A DNA stretch of 64,000 nt, from positions 2,876,804 through 2,940,803 of the forward strand of contig NC_089586.1 of the NCBI RefSeq assembly GCF_019320115.1. Direction: 5' to 3'. This DNA comes from Miscanthus floridulus (Eukaryota > Streptophyta > Magnoliopsida > Poales > Poaceae). Both the position numbers and the translations under genes were made by a program. The first letter of the stretch is position 1, and each line of letters opens with the position of its first letter. This document shows positions 57,660-64,000 of this stretch, in pieces. The notes beneath the pieces are model-generated. The model did not search any database. It saw nothing but the letters and a program-made list of their open reading frames with translations, and was not told where the DNA came from.

Positions 57660-60190
57660 GTTAATGTGTTCTGACCCTTCCTATTGTTAAGACCGTAGAG
57701 TTTGAGGTGTGGGCGAGAAACTCTGATCATGCTGGTAAGCAAGATTGCTACAGCCACTGGGGCATGGGTTTCTTGTAGTCCGACCAGTTTTTCTCGATGT
57801 TTGTTTCTGCAAAACCTTGCCTCTAGTTTTTTAATGTGAGAAAGGGTCGAGCACGGCGATTGTTTCGAAAAGGGTATATATATGCCCTTATCAGCCCCCG
57901 AGTGAGACCCGACCCCTTACCGTTGCTGGGGTCGGGTTTCACTAAAGATCAAGGAGACAATAACAAAACTTGTAGGAGAAAGCGTCTCTCGTTTTAGAAA
58001 TGTTATTCTTAGTTTTCGTACATATCCCCTCCCTAGGATCCGAGCCATCGTTCTGTGACCACACATTCGGTCTCCTTGCGAGTCCAACTTTCTTCAAGCC
58101 CCCATGTGTAGCGGGGGGTCGGTCGAGGGTCGGCTCGTCTTTGTGATCGTCACTCCATCCATAGTTTCTGTAACCAGAGGGGTTGAGCTAATGTCACTTG
58201 CCTCGATGGATCGAGTGTCGCCCTCGGTGAGCATGCTAACGGGCATGTCCGAGTGGAATCCGGGTCCATCGTTCGTAATGAGGTCGGCATAGCCCTCATG
58301 TGGCATTCTACTGCTCCTTAACCCACCTCCCGACAGATGCCCGAGTCATTCTAGAGACCGACTCAGATGCTCCGCTGGCCTCCCCTCGATGGAGATTCTG
58401 TGGGCTTGGCTCGAGATTAGGATCGAACAAGAAGGTCGAGATGACCCTGTCCGCTTCTGAGCGGGTCAAACAAAGGTCGTTGGGGCTCATCTATGTTTTC
58501 TACCCTGGCTATGTTTGACGCGAGGTGACCTCGAGCCCTTCGCGGGCTAGCCTTCGAACCTCGATCGATCGCCACTCATATCTCATGAGAGGACTACCGC
58601 TTCGTGACGTGACACGAAGCGTTGTGATGCAATAATTGCATATGCGATGCTTGGATGTATGGGAATGGATGAATGAATGCTCATGCATTGGAAAAGTAAA
58701 GTGGGGGTTGAAAAAGTTACCTTGATGGCTCAAGTGACGGGTTCGGGGAGCTCTTACTGGATATGTTCGAGTGGGATCTAGGTCCATCATTCATGATAGA
58801 GTTAGCATAACCTACATGGGGCATCCTGCTGCTCCTTACCCATCTCTCGGTAGTATCCGGAGCCGTCCAATATACTTGGGTGACCTGCTAGCCTCTCCTC
58901 GATGGAGATTCCACAGGTGGACCCCTCCAAACCCTTCCTAGGAAGGTGGAGGCTAAAGCTCGGGGTGCGGGCAACAAACTCTAATCACACTGGTGAGCAA
59001 AAACGACATAGCCGCTGGGGCATAGGTTTCTTGCGGTCCGACCAGTTTTACTCAGCATTTGTTTCCACAAACTTTGCCTCTAGGTTTTAACATGATAAAG
59101 GGCCAGGCACAAAGAATGTCTACCGAATAGACACTCTCTTACCGGCCTCTGAGTGAGGCCCAACCCCTTTCCATTGCTAGGGTTGGGCGTTACTTAGAGA
59201 TACAAAAGGGTAGGGCACAGAGAATGTCTACCAAATAGACACTCTCTTACCAGCCCCTGAGTAAGGCCCAACCCCTTGCCGTTGCTGGGGTCGGGCATCA
59301 CATAGATATACAAAAGGGTCAGGCACAGAGAATGTCTATCAAATAGACACTCTCTTATCAGTCCCCGAGTAAGGCATGACCCCTTGCCGTTGCTAGGGTC
59401 AGGCATCACTTAGAGATTGTGATAGCAAAACTAATAAGAGAAAATGCGCGTAAATTAAGGGTGACCTGTCTCTCGGCAGCGGCCCGAGCCATCCGATCGA
59501 CTTGGGTGACCCACTGGCATAGGACTTTTCTACGGAGATAGAGGATGAGACCATCCTCCCTAAGAAATTAGTTAGGTAGATAAGCCAGGCGACGAACTTG
59601 TATTAAGTGGACAAGCTCTTAAATTTCGTTATGGCTAAACAAATTTTTAGCCCTTCTCCCCTTTTTGTATAAAAAGGTTCGTGCGTTCCGACCCTTTTTG
59701 TCGATAAGGCTATAAAGCTTGGGGTGCGGGTGAACAAACTCTAATCACACTAGTGAGCAAAAATGCCTTAGCCGCTGGGGCATAGGTTTCTTGTAGTCCA
59801 ACTGGTTTTACTCAGCGTTTATTTCCGCAACCCTTGCTTCTAGGTCTTAACGTGAGAGAGGGTCGGGCATAGAGAATGTTTGCCAGGTGGATATACTATT
59901 AAATGCGTTCCAACTCTTTCTATAGTTAAGGCTTAAGAAGCTCGGGGTGTGAGAAAAACTCTGATCACACTGGTGAGCAAAAACACCGTAGCCGTTGGGG
60001 CATAGGTTTCTTGCAGTCTGACCAGTTTTACTCAGTGTTTGTTTCCACGACTTTCACCTCTAGGTCTTAACGTGAGAAAGAGTTGGGCATAGAGAATGTC
60101 TACTGGATACATATGCTCTTATCAACCCCTGAGTGAGGCCCGACCCCCTACCGTTGCTAGGGTCGGGTGTCACTAATGATCAGGGAGTTG
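57660..60190. repeat. dispersed and tandem repeats in the 3' region of element B
   Basis: A block with GGCATAGGTTTCTTG followed by (G/C)AGTC(C/T)GACCAGTTTTACTC recurs four times (about 57765, 59020, 59785, 60000). A unit of about 108 bp with AGAATGTCTACC and GACACTCTCTTACCAGCCCC repeats three times at 59098-59415. A third block (58040-58180, TCTCCTTGCGAGTCCAACTT) also occurs at 48830-48960 near the 3' LTR. No gene is seen. Confidence 0.75.
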
Positions 60191-60229
60191 GTAGCGAAAC
60201 TGATAAGAGAAAGTGTGTGTATATTAAGG

Positions 60230-60505
60230 GTAAAAACGACGTAGCTGTTCAATGTTTCAGGTGTTGACGAAGACTTCATCGTTGATGGTCTTGAGCTTGT
60301 AGGTCCCTGGTCGGAGCACCTCTTCGACGATGTACGGTCCCTCCCATGGTGAAGAGAGCTTGTGGCAGTTCTTGTTGCTTTGGACAAGGCGGAGCACTAG
60401 GTCCCCGACATTGAGGGCCCGACCCTGCACTCGACGGTAGTGGTACTAGCGCAACGCTTGTTGGTACTTGTCTGAGCAGAGGAGGGCAACGTCGCGTGCT
60501 TCATC
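60230..60505 (-). pseudogene. integrase C-terminal remnant of element B
   Basis: The minus strand reads RRVQGRALNVGDLVLRLVQS, then HKLSSPWEGPYIVEEVLRPG and TYKLKTINDEVFVN, the conserved C-terminal domain of gypsy integrase. Two stops (TAG, TGA) lie in frame. Its neighbour on the 5' side is gag, not the catalytic core, so the rest of pol has been deleted. Confidence 0.85.
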
Positions 60506-62640
60506 TAGCTAGGCTCCTTCCTATGCTCCCCCTTGTTGGAGCTTCTGGACAAGAACCGCTTCAAGAGGACGCAGTCCTTGTATAGGTGCTCGATGGAGAA
60601 AGCATGGTTCGGGCATGGCCCTTCGAGGAGCTTCTCGAAGTGGTCTGGGGTACCCTCAGTGAGCTTCCGACCCCCCCCCCCCCCTTGCGGTCGGCGGTGG
60701 CCATGAGCGAGCAATTGCACCACTACTATTCTTCTTCTTGTTGGGACGGTTGGAGGCGCCTTTGTCGGCATCCTCGTTATGTTTCACCTTGCCTTTGAGG
60801 CGGTCAAAAATTGCCCTGACCGCCTCCTCGCCCGAGGCGTGGCTGGTGGCGATGTCGAGGAGCTCCTTGGTTGTTCACGGTCCCTTACGTCCCAGCTTGT
60901 GAACCAGGGACTCGTAGGTGGTCCCAGATAGGAAAGCTCCTACGACATCGGCGTTGGCGACGTTGGGCAGCTCATTGTACTACCAGGAGAAGCATCGGAT
61001 GTACCCACAAAGAGTTTCCCCGAACTTCAATCGACAATTTTTGAGATCCCAGGCGTTCCCAGGATGCGCGTATGTGCCCTTAAAGTTTTCCACGAAGATC
61101 TCTTCTAGGTCCGCCCAACTTTGGATTCGGATGGGCGGAAGGTGTTCCAACCACGTTCGCGCCGAATCGGCCAGGAACAATGGAAGGTTGCGGATAATGA
61201 AATCGTCATTATCTGCCCCACCGGCTTGGCAAGCAAGCCAATAATCCTTGAGCCACAGTCTGAGGTTTGTTTCCTCAGAGTATTTCAAGATGTTGGTCGG
61301 CGGTCGGTACCACGGTGGAAAGATGGCGTTGAGGATGTGTCAGCCAAAGGCCTGAGGTCCCGGCAAGTTGAGGCTCGGGCTTCGGTCCTCGCCGCTGTCG
61401 TAGCGTCCACCACGACGAGGGTGGTAGCCGCGACTTGCCCCTCCCTTGCATCGCCACGGGTACGTCTATGAGCGTCGCGGGTGTCGTGCGCGTCATGGTG
61501 AAGGTCGAGATGCTCATGCACTAGGACCATGGTGCGTGGCCTACCGCCTTGTTGCGCCTGGTGGACTGACACGTCCCTGTCGGGCCGCTCTGAGGGCACG
61601 CACTGGCTGGTGTCAAGCTTGCATCATCGGGACAGTGAGCTCTCGGACTACTGCGCCACCGCAGCTCGAGTAGCGTGCGAATCTCACGATGGGCCCGACG
61701 ATCCTCGGGCATTGCAGGCCCCGAAAGCCCCAGAGCAAGGCCATTGCGGTGGTGATGTTCTGGCTTGCTTGGGTGAAGTGTGGGAGGGCTTCATCATCCT
61801 CGATGATCCTCTGTTCACATCATGAGCCACGGCACGTGCATGCCCACTATCTCCGTGGTGCTCGATCTCTTGCTCGAGCTCGGTGTGTTCCTACTCGAGC
61901 TGGAGTCATGCTTCCTCGAGCTTTTAGTGCCAGGCCTTCAGCTGCTCTACCCACAGGCGAGGTGGGGCCCCTACATCCCTCTCAACCTCATCATCGAAGT
62001 TGTTCGTTGGGGTAGCTTCTCCCTCGTGGATTCTTTCGACGTGTCCCTCGGGGGTACCTACATGAAGCATTCATGAGAAGGGTGATGGTTCCCCCTGCTG
62101 GAGTTAGAGTCAGAGGGTGACCCTGATTCTCCCACGAGTAGGTCGTTGAAAGATTCCATGACATATTCGGTCATCCCCACTAACTCGTCGTTCGCGGGGG
62201 ATGGAGGCATGTGTTGCGCCGCAAGGTGGTCAATGGTCTCTGCGGCGTTGCGGAGACTGGATGGGAGCGCTATCGGGGCACTCCGGATGAGGTATTCTAA
62301 GGAGAGCGGCTCTCCCCCGGCTAGCTACGTTATGATGTTGGTGAAGGAGAAAGTGAGGCTCCCCGGGTCCTCCCAGGATGGTTGGGGTCCTAGGTAGGCA
62401 TCGAGCTGGCGCTCTAGCCTCTCATAATCGAAGCCGAGGGGCTGGTCGCTCCTGGGGGCATGGGCCTCCAGTGTGTACAGCCGTAGCTCCTTGAGTGCCT
62501 CAGCGATCGCGTTGAGTCTGGCGGAGTGGAGAGGTTGGACGGCGACGGGAGCCTGCATCAACTCTCCCTCTATCGTGATGATGAAGTCCAGGTTCTCAAA
62601 GTGCACGTGCACGCCCATGACCTAGCTGATGCTGTGACTA
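60505..62640 (-). pseudogene. gag of element B, broken
   Basis: The gag core (61288-60980) reads NLRLWLKDYWLACQAGGADN, RNLPLFLADSARTWLEHLPP, ADLEEIFVENFKGTYAHPGN and LKFGETLCGYIRCFS. The C-terminal C/H-rich segment (60771-60505) contains CPNHAFSIEHLYKDC. The N-terminal part (62618-62325) contains LNAIAEALKELRLYTLEAHA and ERLERQLDAYLGP. Stops and frame changes separate these three blocks, and a poly-C run at about 60670-60684 causes one frame change. The product would be the particle-forming protein of the element. Confidence 0.85.
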
Positions 62641-62681
62641 GCCATCCAAGGCCTGGTGTGGACGTCGAGACGCGCAAAGGG

Positions 62682-62699
62682 CCCTACCTTGCGCGCTAA
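62682..62699 (-). other. primer-binding site of element B
   Basis: The minus strand reads TTAGCGCGCAAGGTAGGG just inside the LTR, similar to the TTGGCGCGCCAGGTAGGGG type. Confidence 0.65.
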
Positions 62700-62984
62700 C
62701 TGTCGGTGTTTCGAGTTACCATCGACGAGTAAATTTCTAGTATTGTGTATCTGGCTCGGATGGTGTGCTTAGAGAACACGAGGTTTATACTGGTTCGGGC
62801 AGAAAGTCCCTACGTCCATTTCATCGCTGCTGCTCGTATTACTAGCACCGAAAATTTGTAGTAGGGGTTATAAACGGGCGAGAGAGGGAAAGGATCCCAA
62901 GTCTCTGGTGGAAAGAATGAATGTGGAGCTGGATCCGATCGGGTCTCGATGGGTGGATCCCGTTCATGGGGCGCCCTGCTTTCC

Positions 62985-62992
62985 CTTTTATA
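62985..62992 (-). promoter_or_regulatory. TATA box of LTR B
   Basis: TATAAAAG on the minus strand in a GGCCTATAAAAGGGAA context, directed toward gag. Confidence 0.6.
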
Positions 62993-63399
62993 GGCCAAGG
63001 GAAAGCACGGGTTACAGTAGAGGAAAAGGAGAAGAACGAGAGAGAGAGAGAAGAAGAAGGCTGCTAGGACTGCCGGGTCCTTCTTTCCCTTCATGCGGGT
63101 CCCGCCGATCCTATAGACGTCAACAGAGATGGCTCCACGTCGTGGCCTTGTTTGTCACTGACGTCAGGCGTAGGCGTCATCTGCCGGTCATGGCGTCCCA
63201 TTCCGTCCTGGCGGGCATCGTGGTGAATAGCACTGGCACGCCCGATGTTGTTCTTGATGTGAATCCTCAGATATGGCCTGTCATGGCCACGTGTTACATA
63301 GGGACGTGTCGGTCTCTTCCTTGGTGTTAGACTTTTGACCCAGGCCCATACGCTTGGACCTGAAATGGTTGGCGGCTGTATGGGTCCCCGTCGGGCAAG

Positions 63400-63690
63400 A
63401 CGGATCCCGCACCCAAGGGGTCGGGCGAGGCGGAGCCCGCGGCCTTGGGGTTGGGTGAGGCGGAGCACAAAGCCAAGGGTCGGGCGAGACGGAGCCCGCG
63501 GCCTCAGGGTCGGGCGAGGCGGAGCCCGCCCCCAGAGGTCGGGTGAGGCGGAGATCGCGGCCTCGGGGTCGAGCGAGGTGGAGCCCACCCCCAGAGGTCG
63601 GGTGAGACGGAGATCGAGGCCTCGAGGTCGGGCGAGGCGGAGCCCACCCCCAGAGGTCAGGCGAGGTGGAACCCGTGCACCTGGGGGTCG
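63400..63690. repeat. GC-rich tandem repeats in the right LTR of B
   Basis: Alternating GGTCGGGCGAGGCGGAGCCC and CCAGAGGTCGGGTGAGGCGG type units, about nine in all, matching 48110-48520. Confidence 0.75.
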
Positions 63691-63786
63691 GTTGGAGCTG
63701 TAGTCGCGCTCTGGACTGCTCGGATGAATCAATGTTGATGACCATTAACTCCTCCTCTTCGGGTACCCTAATATTGGTGCCCGACA

Positions 63787-64000
63787 GTAGGGCTCCTAGC
63801 GCTTCTCTTCGGGCAACCCTTCGCCTAGCATAGGTCCTTCCATCTCTTCCATCATTCTTGCACCTCCATTGTAAGAACTTCAGAGCATTCAAGCGAGGAA
63901 CATGCACTCGATCATCTCTGAGACTGAACGTAGGGCTCCGGCCTGAACCAGTATAAATCCTCGTGTCTATTGGATGCTACCATCGTCTTCCTAGAGTAAT
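63787..64000 (+). repeat. 3' LTR of element C, right part, cut by the window edge
   Basis: GTAGGGCTCCTAGCGCTTCT and the following 214 bp match 32845-33060 of the 5' LTR. About 50 bp of the LTR should lie beyond the window. Confidence 0.85.

Larger units (their letters stand above)
47859..63786 (-). mobile_element. Ty3/gypsy element B (Retand/RIRE2-like) nested in the 3' LTR of C
   Basis: On the minus strand, from the right: complete 5' LTR (63786-62701), PBS (62699-62682), gag (about 62640-60505), a short integrase C-terminal piece (60505-60230), a repetitive region (60190-57660), an antisense extra ORF on the plus strand (57520-49580) and a 3' LTR whose far end is missing (48620-47859). Protease, RT, RNase H and most of integrase are absent. 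An antisense ORF between pol and the 3' LTR is a hallmark of this group. The element is dead. Confidence 0.85.
62701..63786 (-). repeat. 5' LTR of element B (1,086 bp, complete)
   Basis: On the plus strand it runs from TGTCGGTGTTTCG to TTGGTGCCCGACA, so both strands start TGTCGG. It abuts the PBS on the left and element C LTR sequence on the right. It contains the TATA box below and a GC-rich tandem array at about 63400-63690. Confidence 0.85.
31892..64000 (+). mobile_element. gypsy-like element C (non-autonomous), host of nested insertions, runs off the right edge
   Basis: C's parts are the 5' LTR 31892-33106, PBS 33109-33126, internal region 33133-36942 resumed at 45278-47299, polypurine tract 47300-47315 and a 3' LTR split between 47316-47858 and 63787-64000+. 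The two LTRs match closely: 47316-47858 matches the first 540 bp of 31892-33106, and 63787-64000 matches from about 32845. No RT, integrase or protease domain belongs to C. PBS and PPT resemble the Retand/RIRE2-like gypsy group. Nested in it are an Athila element and element B. Confidence 0.8.

Noticed and set aside
59194..59409. Minus-strand ORF with two copies of an RECLF..RHSLC motif
   Set aside because: It comes from the non-coding repeat unit of about 108 bp; no sign of a protein.
63091..63907. Minus-strand ORFs of over 200 codons with RLARPRG-type repeats
   Set aside because: They are translations of the GC-rich tandem array of LTR B and cross the B/C junction, so they are not genes.
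1..64000. CRISPR-like arrays, phage, toxin-antitoxin or operon structures
   Set aside because: All tandem arrays lack spacer architecture and the DNA is clearly plant nuclear; nothing supports a prokaryotic system.

Overview
This is nuclear DNA of a plant, almost certainly a grass. The evidence is nested Ty3/gypsy and Ty1/copia retrotransposons, Stowaway, Tourist and hAT-type MITEs, a SINE, an L1-type LINE tail, a spliced GC-rich-first-exon gene and an XA21-type receptor kinase gene. An Andropogoneae genome (sorghum, sugarcane or Miscanthus-like) is my guess, but genus cannot be proved from the sequence alone. No rRNA, tRNA gene, CRISPR or bacterial operon is visible.

Layout. 1-5151: left-truncated, decayed gypsy element on the minus strand (element A), apparently inserted into the internal region of a second element (D, 5152-8478, minus) of which one long LTR and primer-binding site remain. 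8479-13600: intergenic DNA with a LINE tail, an Athila-type LTR remnant, a Stowaway MITE, and a GC-rich coding-like fragment beside a degenerate tandem repeat. 13675-16871: the one apparently intact host gene, phosphopantothenate-cysteine ligase (CoA synthesis), nine exons, 332 codons. 17225-18925: 5'-truncated LINE, itself split by a hAT-type MITE. 18964-29001 (minus): an LRR receptor-like kinase gene of the XA21/LRR-XII type, broken by a copia element, a SINE and a MITE, each with a recognisable target-site duplication, plus one 1-nt frameshift. 29206-31222: Tourist MITEs and a hAT-like element.

31892 to the window end is a nest. The host is a non-autonomous gypsy-like element C (plus strand) with its 5' LTR at 31892-33106. 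An Athila-type gypsy element (36943-45277, perfect 5-bp TSD) sits in C's 99-bp tandem array. A Retand/RIRE2-like gypsy element B (about 47859-63786, minus) sits in C's 3' LTR. A 4.5-kb solo LTR of the D family (49937-54435) sits inside B's antisense extra ORF. The tail of C's 3' LTR runs off the right edge.

The two host genes are convergent with the LINE between them. Nothing suggests that they work together. The biologically richest feature is the receptor-kinase locus: removing the three insertions leaves one ORF of 3,363 nt broken only by a single extra base. I found no convincing evidence of an undescribed multi-gene system. The unusual observations concern transposon structure, deletion junctions and base decay.
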